Source of the DNA: Salvia splendens
Taxonomy: Eukaryota > Streptophyta > Magnoliopsida > Lamiales > Lamiaceae
DNA length: 64,000 nucleotides
Assembly: GCF_004379255.2 (NCBI RefSeq)
Contig: NC_056037.1
Coordinates: forward strand, 15,944,902 to 16,008,901
Direction: 5' to 3'
The position numbers and the translations under genes are program-made. The notes beneath the pieces were generated by a model, which worked only from the letters and a program-made list of their open reading frames with translations, made no database searches and was not told the DNA's origin. How positions within the stretch are numbered: the stretch's first letter is position 1; every line of letters begins with the position of its first letter. Of the stretch, positions 33,770 through 44,335 are shown in pieces.

Positions 33770-33965
33770 ATGGACGAAAGCTGAGAGAAGCCGCTTCTTG
33801 AGAAGCGCGGCGGCGGCGGCGGCTTCTTGGAGAGTTTCGGTTCGGAGTCGAAGACGCTGTGGGGGATTTCTGGGCCGACGATATTCACCTACATCTGTCA
33901 GTACTCGCTCGGCGCCCTCACGCAGACCTTCGCCGGCCAAGTCGGGGAGCTTAGGCTCGAGGAAT
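33770..33965 (+). pseudogene. MATE/DETOXIFICATION transporter first-exon fragment
   Basis: From ATG at 33770 the frame reads MDES, stop, EKPLLEKR, a glycine run, then SKTLWGISGPTIFTYICQY, SLGALTQTFAGQVGELRLE. This corresponds to the N-terminus and first membrane helix of plant MATE efflux carriers (the ALTQTFAG..GEL block is diagnostic to me). After that similarity stops. One in-frame TGA lies at codon 5. It is a captured fragment without the other 11 helices. Confidence 0.82.
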
Positions 33966-34369
33966 TTGGAGAGGTTAGGGTTCGGCAAGTGCGTTGAGGA
34001 TTTCAGGGATTTGGCAGTATGCTTTTGATTCGACAGCTGCTAGGATCGATTCTTCGAGATTCGATTTCAGAGAAGATGGATGGGAGAGAGCTCAGATTGG
34101 AGCTACTCTGACGTCGCCTCAATTGCTTCCTAATAATTCAAGCAAAAAATTTACTATGTATTTGAATGTTGTACTCACAATGATAGTTGGAGTTTGCATT
34201 TGTTATTTGAATATTATTGAACTTTCAAAATATAATCGAACGTCATAGCATAAACTTGTGCAACCACGATAATTAAAGTACAGAAATTGAAAGAACATAT
34301 ATACCCTAAGATAGTCAAATTTCTAGCATCATCTCGTAAACGTACAATTTGAAAGATCATATTTCATTA

Positions 34370-34890
34370 AGTATAAAACACATCACTCTTAGCATTATAT
34401 TACTTCACTGTTGTTTACAAAACACATCACTCTTACAATGATCTTACTTCACTATTGTTTACAAAACACATCACTCTTAGCATGATCTTACTTCACTATG
34501 GTTTACAAAACACATCACTCTTAGCATGATCTTACTTCACTGTTGTTTACAAAACACATCACTCTTTGCATAATCTTACTTCACTCTTGTTTACAAAACA
34601 CATCACTCTTAGCATGATCTTACTTCACTCTTGTTTACAAAACACATCACTCTTAGCATGATTTCACATCACTCTTGTTTACAAAACACATCACTCTTTG
34701 CATGATTTTACTTCACTCTTGTTTACAAAACACATCACTCTTAGCATGATTTTAATTTACTCTTGTTTACAAAACACATCACTCTTAGCATGATTTTACT
34801 TCACTCTTGTTTACAAAACACATCACTCTTAGCATGATTTTACTTCACTCTTGTTTACAAAACACATCACTATGTTGTTAACAAAACACA
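34370..34890. repeat. 44-bp tandem array
   Basis: Roughly twelve units of about 44 bp, consensus TTTACAAAACACATCACTC plus TTAGCATGATTTTACTTCAC. Units are very similar, so the array is recent or kept homogeneous. It lies between the MATE and MADS pieces and immediately upstream of the MADS promoter. Confidence 0.88.
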
Positions 34891-35009
34891 TCAATTTCAA
34901 CTTCAAAATTATGACACATCAATTGCCTGCTCATTCCAATCGAATAACAAAAAATGAAATCCGTAAAAAATGTGCATTCAAATGAATAATCCATCAAAAA
35001 TCGACTCTC

Positions 35010-35017
35010 TATAAATA
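35010..35017 (+). promoter_or_regulatory. TATA box of the MADS-box frame
   Basis: TATAAATA in the context CTCTCTATAAATAT lies 69 bp before the ATG at 35079. It suggests the captured piece brought its core promoter along. Activity is inferred. Confidence 0.5.
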
Positions 35018-35078
35018 TAAATGGTATGTTTAGTTTTAATCACAACACAATAGCATTACAATTATTTTGATCACATCA

Positions 35079-35378
35079 ATGGAGAATTCCAGCGGCACAA
35101 AAACTCTGGGGAGAAGGAAAATCCCAATGAGGAAAATCGAGAATAAATTAAGCCTGCAAGCCGCCTTCACCAAGCGCCGCGGCTGGCTCTTCCGCAAAGC
35201 CACCGAACTCTCCATCCTCTGCGGTGCGGAAGTCGCGATTCTGGTGCAGTCCCCGGCGCAGAAGCTCTATGCTTTCTGCCACCCCGCTCTGATCGACCGC
35301 ATCGATCCGACCTCCCGCCGCCGCTGCGACGACGGCGGGTACAAGGCGACGATGAAGATGGAGAAGAGGAGAAGATGA
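35079..35378 (+). CDS. Short type I (M-alpha, AGL62-like) MADS-box protein inside element D2
   Basis: A 99-residue uninterrupted frame beginning MENSSGTKTLGRRKIPMRKI. The MADS domain has the usual order: RRKIPMRKIENKLSLQAAFT, KRRGWLFRKATELSILCGAE, VAILVQSPAQKLYAFCHPA. It would bind DNA as a dimer in the nucleus. Normal AGL62-like proteins are about twice as long; here the frame ends in a K/R-rich tail (KMEKRRR) soon after the MADS domain. The W after KRRG replaces the usual small residue. The start at 35079 has a TATA box and leader upstream. It sits in a transposon, so it is a truncated captured copy, or conceivably a competitor lacking a dimer/activation part. Confidence 0.72.
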   Translation: MENSSGTKTLGRRKIPMRKIENKLSLQAAFTKRRGWLFRKATELSILCGAEVAILVQSPAQKLYAFCHPALIDRIDPTSRRRCDDGGYKATMKMEKRRR

Positions 35379-35628
35379 GAAGAGGATATAAATTCAATTT
35401 ACCGACACAACCTATTTTTGGCTATGCAATGACCAATATACCCCTGTCTGGTTATTATGAACTAAATTTGTGATTAAGGGAACTAATTTCTCCTTAAATT
35501 CGAAAATTACATGTATTAATAATAGCCATTGATTTTCTTGATTTTGTGGCTGTGATTTGTTCTCTAGTTATAGGTTTAAGGGGCTCTTGCCCTAGATCAC
35601 TACTCTCTCTCTCTCTCTATATATATAT

Positions 35629-36173
35629 GGTTGTGATCAATTGAGATTTTTTAGCCTGATTGAGAGTTGAGATGCATTATCAGCCACTCATTTTATTAAA
35701 TGAGTGGTCCAGAATTTGCCACATGGAAAATATTTGTAAATATATTAATTATGAAAGAGCAGAATGGTAATTTCATGGTAAATTTTATTCAATAAATACT
35801 TCTTTTTAATTTTAATTTTAAATTTTTTTTATATTTTTTGGTCATCTACATATATAATTCATGTCAACTACACACATATAATGTCAATTACATATACAAT
35901 TCCTGTCAACTACACACATATAATGTCAACTATGTGTACAATCCATGTCAACTACATATACAATTCATGTAAACTACATATACAATTCATATCAACTATA
36001 CACATATAATGTCACTTATCAGCTGTTGACATTTGATGTGCAGGTTATTGACGATAATACCCCCAAGTTGACATAATCTACTAGCAGTTGACATTTCGAA
36101 AATGTTGTGGATGAGTGGCTGAAAATGCATCTCAATTCTCAATTAAGCTAAAAAATCTCAACCTAAGAGGACC
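35629..36173. mobile_element. (TA)n-flanked element A2 (family A, no gene cargo)
   Basis: The ends match those of A1 at 25878-27165: GGTTGTGATCAATTGAGATT on the left, and CAATTCTCAATTAAGC before the right end. The middle has TGTCAACTACACACATATAA units and TTGACAT words (35840-36090). Non-coding. Confidence 0.82.
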
Positions 36174-36190
36174 ATATATATATATATATA

Positions 36191-36404
36191 CGGATTTTTT
36201 TTAAAAAAATAAAAAATTAAAATTTTAAAAATATATTTATTGAATAAAATATACCATGAAATTACCATTCTGCCATTTCATAATTAATTAATCTAAAAAT
36301 ATTTTCCTTGTGGCAAATTCTGGACTACTCATTTAATAAAAATGAGTGGCTGATAATGCATCTCAATTCTCAATTAGGCTAAAAAATCGCAATTGATCAC
36401 AACC
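36191..36404. mobile_element. (TA)n-flanked element A3, inverted partial family A copy
   Basis: The right end is AATTGATCACAACC, the inverse of the left end of A1/A2, and the CATTTTTATTAAATGAGTGG block is present inverted. Only one end of the family is found, so it is a truncated copy in the opposite orientation. Confidence 0.72.
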
Positions 36405-36998
36405 ATATATATATATATATATATATGAAAAAATAATTTTACCTTAGATTTAATATTATATATATTATTAATATAGTTTATTACTCCATATTTACTAAAT
36501 ATTACTCCAAACTTACTAATAATTCAAGTTTAATTTTATGTATTAACTAATAATACTATTATAGTATATATTTATCCAAATTAACTAAAAAATCATGTTT
36601 AGTTTTATATATTGTCTATAATATTATTTCACCACATAAATATTTTTGAGATAATATGAATTTTATCTATTTATATATGTAAAATATGTACTTTTTTGGG
36701 TTATACTAATTAAAAATTTATATATTTAATAATTATTTAAATTTTACCATTCACTTATTTTAAATACTCTTAATATTTAATTTACTTAAAATGTTTAATA
36801 TATGTTTTGTTATATGTTACTATTAATTATAATATATTACTCACTAAATTTAATATATTTTGTAAGAGTATATTTAATTTTATATTTGCAAGGTAAAACG
36901 GTTCGACCAGTAATTGAACCGGTCAGACCGGTTGAACCATAAACCAGTAGCTTCGTCGGTTTAATGGCCGGTCCGATTTTTAAAACATTAGTTTCGCC

Positions 36999-37717
36999 TG
37001 ATTTATTTTAATATTGTGGTGTAACTTTTCAAATACTGTACTCCTACTTGTTTACTCATCTTCGACGTAGGCTATATAGGGAGCAATTTGTATGCAAACA
37101 CAATTTTATAGCTGACTCAAATCGTGGACGGTGGAGAACGGACGAAAATATATTGAGAGTAATAATATCTGACAAAATTTTCAACTTTCAATTAAATAAC
37201 ATACAACCTTCGCGTTTATTAAAACTACCGTAATATATAGTATATAAAGTGATACTCTTATTTTGACTGACTTATTTAACTCACTTTTATTCACATTAAT
37301 TAAAATCTGTACATAAATCAAATACTAGAACTTTTATTAGAGGATGGAGAGGTTATAGGTCTACAAATAGCCACGTCATACATGCCAATTTTTATTTGAG
37401 AAAAGAGTAATAAAGAAAGTAATCAAAATAAATTCATAAACCTCTAATTTAGATAAACCCAGAAAAGTAAAAAGATTATTTTCCGGTTAAAGACATGATT
37501 CCAAAGGCATAGGCATAGCCTCCTGTGGGTAGAGAGAGAGAAAAAAGTGGCAGTTTGTGTGTGTCTCTTCCATTCAGCTCTCTAGACAGTAAATACCAGA
37601 CTCCGCACACAATCCACTCCACACATTCTCACTTACTCGGTTTTTAACCTTTTCGAGCAATCCAGCAGTAAGATTGGTGCGATACCGATTTGATCTAGGG
37701 TTTAATTTGGGCTTGAG
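36999..37717. other. Intergenic and promoter/leader of the CCCH gene
   Basis: After the hAT duplication comes AT-rich DNA without recognised elements. The last 200 bp contain a GAGAGAGAG tract near 37530 and pyrimidine-rich sequence typical of a plant 5' leader. Confidence 0.5.
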
Positions 37718-37741
37718 ATGCTGAGGGGCCACCATGGCTGA
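37718..37741 (+). promoter_or_regulatory. Upstream ORF overlapping the CCCH start codon
   Basis: An ATG at 37718 opens a seven-codon frame (MLRGHHG) whose TGA at 37739-37741 overlaps the main coding sequence in another frame. The main ATG at 37734 lies inside it, in the better context CCACCATGG. Scanning ribosomes could be diverted by it. Confidence 0.6.
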
Positions 37742-40700
37742 ATCATCATCAACCTCTCAAAAACCCCCAATCGAGAAGGTAGGGTTAGGGTTTTTGCTCC
37801 AAGACACGCCTCCGATCAAAACGATCCACCAGCCCGAAAATTCCCCTGATGAAGGGAGTGATACGCCGCCGTCGGTAGTCGTCACCCTCGATGAAGAGAC
37901 GGAATTTCTAAATGCTATTGAGAGAGACTTGCGTGAGCTTACTATCCAGCAGGCTCACATCGAGAGCATTGATGAGGAGATATGGGATGACGTGGGAACT
38001 CAAAAGGATTCGGATGAAAATGAGATTGATGAAGGGGATGAAGATAAGGAGGGTAATGAAGCTATTAATTATAGTGATGGAGCGTCGAAATTGGGTGGAT
38101 ATAATCAGAACAATAGCAGAAGGAGGGTTAACTACCCCATGAGACCTGATGCAGAGGATTGCTCATATTTCATGAAATTCGGCTCGTGTAAATTTGGATT
38201 GAATTGCAAGTTTAATCACCCTCCTAGGAGAAAGAATCAGGTCTATTTTGCGTAGACTAAAATATGCCAATAATGTTTGTTGTCACTAGTTTGAATCGCA
38301 TATAATGTTTGCTTTTTGCAGAATGCTAGGGAGAGAACAAATTACAGGGAAGAGAACTCAGAGATGGGAGGGCAGACTGAATGCAAGGTTGTTAATGTTT
38401 TTCATTTTCTTCATTCCTTTTGTGAGAAACGTCGATATATCTTCTTAGCTTCTTGCTAATTGGAAACTAGAAATAGTGTGATAGTCTTAATAGTTAAATC
38501 GTTTCATCTTGCTACCAAGACAAAGCTCTTATTCGAATAATATTCTGCATCAGGTTTGGTTTACTTATAACCGAACACTATTTTTTCTCTTAGCCATGCT
38601 CTATCTCCACCTATATTCTTTCTTGATGCACGAGGCGTAATATTCTTCTGATACGTAAACTTTTTTCTTCCACTATACATACAGGTTGAGTTTTTCCTTT
38701 CATTAACTTGTATGTAATGCAGTATTATCTGACATCAGCGGGGTGCAAATATGGGAAGGACTGTAAATACTCTCATGGTTCAGACAGAAGCTCTGCAGGC
38801 CCAATGCCAGAGTTCAACTTCTTAGGGTTGCCAATTCGAAATGTATGCTCTTCTGCAGAATTTTAAGTTTTCCTCATGTATATTTTGATATGTTCCCTTG
38901 ATCTAGATTCTAGGCTTTGGTTTGATTTATGTTGTAAATTCTTTACTCCCGAATTAAAGGAATTAGTAGCGTTTGATCGGCTCCAAACATATGTTCAGAG
39001 TCAATAGGGAACGCAGCTAGTTAAAGTTGTGAATGTTGAGTTTCAAAAGATTAGGAACTTTAAAATTTGGAATTGCAATGCAGCTAGCTACTAATTCCAA
39101 TTAGCTACACTTGGAAAAGAAATTGACTGTCATATCTGACCGTGATGCTATGGAGAACTTTTAAAGAATTGCCCAAAACAAAGTTTAACTACTTTCTTTT
39201 GGCTCAACTCAGTCTGGTTGTAATAATAATCTTCATCACAGGGAGAAAAAGAGTGTCCCTACTACATGCGCACCGGGTCTTGCAAGTACGGATTGAATTG
39301 CAGATTTCATCATCCTGAACCAGTCACTGTTGGTGGTGATTCGACTTCGGGATATGTAAATGGGGGTTCTTTTCCATCACAGTTTGTTTCCTCATCATCT
39401 CCCACTTCATGGTCTTCACCGAGATCATTTAATGAGACTTCTCCATTCGTACCTGCCATGTTTCCACCATCCCAAGGTGCTCCTACTTCAAATCAAGATT
39501 GGAACGGGTATCAGGTAATTTTTGCTTGTCATGCTACTGTATGGTTCAGTATTCCAGTACACGTTTATATTTTCTTTAAACCTTGTGCAGATACTGTTTT
39601 CTGATATGATGATATCCACCTAGTACTTTGATATTTAGATGTTAGTCAAAATTTCCTTTCGTATCAAGGTTATGAAGTGTAAAACTCTCTGTTTCTGTGT
39701 GTCAGGGACATATTCTTTTAAACTCAGCAATTGATCCTTATTTTCATTAAACAGGTGTTACATGGTTCCTAACTGACCTCATTGATTTCTAAAAGAAGCC
39801 CTGTTTGCTTATATAGTTGAAGTCACATATGAAATATTATTGTTGCTATTTGGTTAAATTGCTAGAATCATTTGAGGTAGATAGGAGTTGGGTTAGATTC
39901 CACCACCTCAATTTGATTTTCCTCGATGCTACCTAGTTCTAGTCAGTGTTGTCAAAATGTCGTTCGGGTCGCCTGGGTCGAGACCATCACCGCCCCATCA
40001 TTTGAGGTAGATAGGAGTTGGGTTAGATTCCACCACCTCAATTTTGATCATTTCTATTTTCCATTTTATCTCTATTCACATGAATTGCGTCTACATTTAT
40101 ATTATTTGATATATTATAAACATTAGAGCTATATATTTATTTTATTTAATATTAAAAGGCAAAAAAATTAACCTAGCTTTGTGGGTCTCTCGACCCCGTC
40201 GACTCGTCGACCCGCGACCCGAATTTTCACCCCATCGACCCGGTGCGCCCCACGACCCTAACAACACTGGTTCTAGTAAATAGGGAATTTTTCTTTTTTT
40301 GTCCAAGTTCAAATTTATAGGAGAACGGTAAGGGGATACAGTAAGGAGTTACTCCCTCCGTTCACGATTTAAAGTCCCACTTTGACTTGGTGCGGGTTTT
40401 AAGAAATGTGAAGGAAAATGGGTTGAAAAAGTTAGTGGAATGTAGGTCCCATTTTATATATTAGTTTTATAATATAATGTGAGTGTAATGAGTTAGTGGA
40501 GTTTAAGAAATTGATCTGTTAAAGTTTAAAGTTGAGGAAAGTAGAAGAGGGAATAAAGTACTATGAGAGAGAAAGAGAGAGTAAAGTATGATATAGGGAA
40601 AAGTTTTTGCCAAAAATGGAAATGATTCAACTACCTTGGGACAACCCAAAAAGAAAGACGAGTATACGACTCAACTACCTTGGGAAGGAGGAAGTATTAG

Positions 40701-42233
40701 CTAACATGGAAACGAGAGTTTCAGTTGGGCTTGATCTGGTTTGCTTAATTAGTTTTATAGTTTGTCTCAATGTATGTTTTAAAAATATAGAATTAAGTGT
40801 ACAAAAGTAATGTGTGCTCAAAGTGAAATTATTAAATAACCTGAAAGTCAACTGGAAAGTAGACTTGGTTCACAAATAACCAGAATCAATGTCCATAGGT
40901 TTCGTGATTTTGGTTTATCCATTGATCTTTAACTTTACGCAATATTTCTTGAAGTAAAACAACAATGTTAACAATACACGGTTAGGTTGGTAGAATACAG
41001 TCAATATACTCTACCAAATTAGCACACAGGTGATTCTTCCTAGAGTCTCTGTAATATAGTGAGCAAAATAGGGAAAACAAAGGAGTAATATGCTATATAC
41101 AATTTGGTGGAATTACAGTTCTCGTGGTGGATTAGAACTTTCTGAAGTTCTCACTGGTGAAGTCTTTGTAGTCTAGTTGGCTTTCACTTTCTCGGCAGTT
41201 GCTGAGCTCATGCCATTGTAAAGGTTGATGTATGGGCTTGAAATATAAGCACCGTGTCAGCTTTTCTTTATTTTAATCACTTTTTTTTGTCACACGGATT
41301 TCAGTAAAATTTCTATTCAGTTAGATGTAAAAATGGTTGCAAGTCAAGAAGAGTTCACTCCTCAATTAGGTAACATTAAAGTGCTAGTATTTGTCAATGT
41401 AAAACAGAGGGCGTTTGTTAGATAACATGTTAACCTGTGATTTTATTAAATGCCATGCATGTAAGATCATATATTACTATTAGATGGCTATACTATATGT
41501 TGTCTCAACTATATCGACTGACTTATTAATTTTCATATGTTGTTGTGATGCCTTGTTTTGTGGTGGTGTTATTTTGAAGTTTAATGGCATATCTTTAATA
41601 TACTCTCTTTAGTTCTGTAGTCTTACTTGGCTCCTTTTTCATTTTTGACTTGTTTGAGGCTGCAACCTACTCCGCATCTGAGGGCCTACCAACACCCCCA
41701 GCCTTTGCCATGAACAATCTACCAGCTGAGATAAACTTCCCCATGCATCGTCAGCCTGATACTCTAATCGAGGAATATCCAGAACGTCCTGGTGAACCTG
41801 AATGCAGTTTCTTCCTAAAAACTGGCGACTGCAAATTCAGATCAAATTGCAAATTTAACCATCCAAAAAATTGTGGGTTCAAGGGAAAACCAAACACATA
41901 CGCGCTCAGCGACAAAGGCTTGCCACTTAGACCTGTAAGATTGTTATTTCTCAACGCATGAGCACACACTCATCGATATGTTGCCTTTACAATATCTGTA
42001 AACGATTGCTGAGTGGAATCTTTCTAATAATCCCCAAATGATGGACGAATACTCGTGAGTTTTGATTGTAATTTTTGACAATGCAGGATCAGCCCATCTG
42101 CTCGCACTATCACCGCTACGGCATATGCAAGTATGGACCAGGTTGTAAATACGATCACCCATCAAACTATGCCATCTTGCCGACCCCCTATGATCAGCCG
42201 GGTGTAATGCTGGGGAGAGGAAATGAAAGCTGA
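37734..42233 (+). CDS. Five-finger CCCH zinc finger protein, six exons
   Basis: Likely RNA- or DNA-binding nuclear regulator of the plant ZFN-type CCCH group. Exons: 37734-38240, 38322-38387, 38723-38842, 39242-39514, 41659-41934, 42087-42233. All junctions are phase 0 with GT donors and AG acceptors, giving 462 residues. Five C-x8-C-x5-C-x3-H fingers lie at about 143-162, 190-209, 236-255, 371-390 and 419-438. The N-terminus is acidic ([10 protein letters not shown]) and residues about 265-320 are S/T/P-rich. The acceptor of exon 5 (TTTGAG|GCTGCA) is weak but keeps the frame. Intron 4 (2.1 kb) contains a hAT MITE and a Stowaway-like MITE. A short upstream ORF overlaps the start. Confidence 0.9.
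39944..40269. mobile_element. hAT MITE in CCCH intron 4
   Basis: Termini CAGTGTTGT and its inverse; perfect 8-bp duplication GTTCTAGT at 39936-39943 and 40270-40277. GC-rich ends repeat GGGTCG words. The interior at 39997-40044 is a 48-bp exact copy of host sequence from 39867-39914, only about 70 bp outside the element. Confidence 0.9.
40353..40696. mobile_element. Stowaway-like MITE in CCCH intron 4
   Basis: Starts ACTCCCTCCGTTCACG and ends GGGAAGGAGGAAGTA, diverged inverted termini with TA beside them. The right end contains a duplicated CAACTACCTTGGGA (about 40630 and 40673). Non-coding. Confidence 0.65.
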
Positions 42234-44335
42234 TTTATAAGCTTAGAAGCTTGAGCCTAACTTAGAAACTATCCAGTGTTTTTGTCAGGTCTTATTTAAT
42301 TACCCGTTTGAAGTTAAGCCAGAGTTTAAACTTTGGACATTCAACTTGTGCTTGACTCTGTTAGTACCTAACTACTACAGTTTTGTTGTGACCACCAACA
42401 CTTCATATTTAATTAAAGATGGTTTGGCCTGAATTCAAAATCAGAAAAAAAAAAAGTTGCTGAAACGTGAAAGTAAGATTTCGTTTTGGGGTGTGGTTTC
42501 TACTTTCTACAGCATCAGAGGAATAAAAAAAATTAAACAAATGAAATAAAATATTAAAACAGTAGGGGTTCTGTGTAAAATTGCACAGCAGAGGATCCCT
42601 ATCCATGCGATACAATATGAACTGAAAAGGGGGAACTTTAGATGGGATTATTTTTCGGAATGGATTGAGATAAATGAAAATAGAATGTTAATCTTTCGAT
42701 TGTTAAAATCGAATAGAATTTTGGAATATCTCAAGACATTTGATCGTTTCTATCATTTTAAGCTAATTTTGGTTGATTTATATCCATTGAATTGAATGAA
42801 TTGAGCAGGATTGGAAAAGGCTTGCTAAAAACGATATAACTCCTCTGGCATATTATTTACCACTACTAATACGAAAAATAGTTCTTTAATAGTACATCAT
42901 TTTATTTTATTTATAATTGTATATGTAAGTAACAATCAATTTATACAAATAATAATAATACTACTCTAATTGATTAGTTTCAATATATATATACCCCGTC
43001 TCCAATAGCATATGTGTCATGTTTGGTTGTCAGGATTCTGTCTGGGAAAGTAATCTGATTCCTTAAATTTTAAATTCTTGTGTTTGTTTTGATTTTTAAT
43101 CAAACTGGAAAAGTAATCAGAATCCTGAGAAAAAGGAAAGTTAGTACAACTTTCCAGGATTCTGAATCTTAACTTTTCTTAGGTATTCTTTTTCTCAATT
43201 TTAGATTCTTACATATATTTAATGCAATATATTATTATTATTATATTATTAATTACAATATGTTGTAAATAATTTAAAATTACAAATCATACTTAATTTC
43301 AATATAATAAATAACTATAATTAAAACTATCATAATTATAACCATGTTATTATAATATTTATATATAATTGTTATTATCATAATAATAATAAATAATTTA
43401 TTAAATAGTTAAAATATAATTATATAATATAAATTACTATATAATAGTAATAAATACTAATTACTATTTTATAAATTAATAATTAATTAATAAAATCATA
43501 GTAAAATTTTATATTATAAAATTTATTTAATTATAATATCTGTAAGCATAATAATAATAATAATAATAACAATAACAATAATTATAATAATAATAATATA
43601 ATAATAATATTTATTATTATAATACTCCTTGTAACTATAATTATAATTGTATTATTTATAAATAAAATATAATAAGTATATTTTCAGTTTGATCTTTCAA
43701 TCAAATATAAAATTTAAAATTTTGATATTTTCCAAACATAGGAAAGTAAAGTTATTGGGAATCATATTATCGGGATTCATTTTTCAGGAATCATTTTTCT
43801 TGCCAATTTTATTTTCCTGCCAACCAAATATGATGGAGTTTGATTATTGATCGATACAATTCTTTGCCTTTTGAATTTATTTTATTTCGTACTTTAGTCT
43901 TTGCAGCTCATTTGTCCCACCATATTCCCAATTTATCGTTTTAGTTAAAATTCAATTCCCATTGAGATCGACCCTTAAATACTAGCTATAGACGAAAGTG
44001 TATTCTTACCATAGTTACAATTTTAGGATTACTAACATATTATGCTTGTAAAATAAATAAAATATACTAGCATTCTAGATATACATTAGTTATAATATAC
44101 ACGTCCAAAAGAGAGAGAGAAGATCAATATAAAATTCGAGAGACAGATAGAGGGGTGACCGTTGAAGTGGTTTCACTAACTAATAAATACAAGTCCCACA
44201 ATGCTCTTATCTATCTACTTATGCAATTGTATTTGTATAGTTGGGACAGTTCAATTCTAATTCAATTTGTCAACTCATTATTTACTTTAGCTCGCCGCAC
44301 GTCTCATTACACTATTTATATTGATGCTTAATGAA
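42234..44335. other. Intergenic between CCCH gene and Copia nest
   Basis: The first few hundred bases are the CCCH 3' region. 43018-43832 is bounded by CATGTTTGGTTGTCAGGA and the inverse of CATATTTGGTTGGCAGGA, so it is probably a MITE of about 815 bp. Its middle (43230-43690) is extremely AT-rich with TAATAATAA runs. No genes seen. Confidence 0.55.

Larger units (their letters stand above)
33515..35617. mobile_element. (TA)n-flanked element D2 carrying MATE and MADS-box pieces
   Basis: Left end GGTTAGTAATCAAGATATAA and the right end share ATAACTAGAGAACAAATC and CAGCCACA as inverted repeats (about 33540-33575 and 35545-35580). TA tracts adjoin the left end and a CT then TA tract the right end. 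Cargo: a MATE first-exon fragment (33770-33965), a 44-bp tandem array (34370-34890) and a short MADS-box frame (35079-35378). Confidence 0.82.
25069..36990. mobile_element. hAT-like shell element, 11.9 kb, filled with nested elements
   Basis: It starts CAGTGTTTTAAAAA and ends with the inverse of TAATGTTTTAAAAA. Both ends carry inverted copies of GGACCGGCC and ACCGGTCAGACCGG. The 8-bp target duplication GTTTCGCC is perfect at 25061-25068 and 36991-36998. The element's own DNA appears to be only 25069-25510 and about 36425-36990; the rest is a row of (TA)n-bounded insertions. No transposase of its own is visible, so it is a hAT MITE used as a platform. Confidence 0.88.

Noticed and set aside
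33646..33888. 80-codon minus-strand frame beside the MATE fragment (MAGITVRGRGQMINYAIF)
   Set aside because: It overlaps the MATE exon on the other strand and matches no family I know. It could be another captured scrap but cannot be supported.
34370..34890. Evenly spaced repeats resembling a CRISPR array
   Set aside because: Plant nuclear DNA; the spacers are themselves identical repeat sequence, so it is a plain tandem array.
40354..40810. Possible extra exon in CCCH intron 4
   Set aside because: The frame lies in a Stowaway-like MITE, and exons 4 and 5 already join in phase without it.
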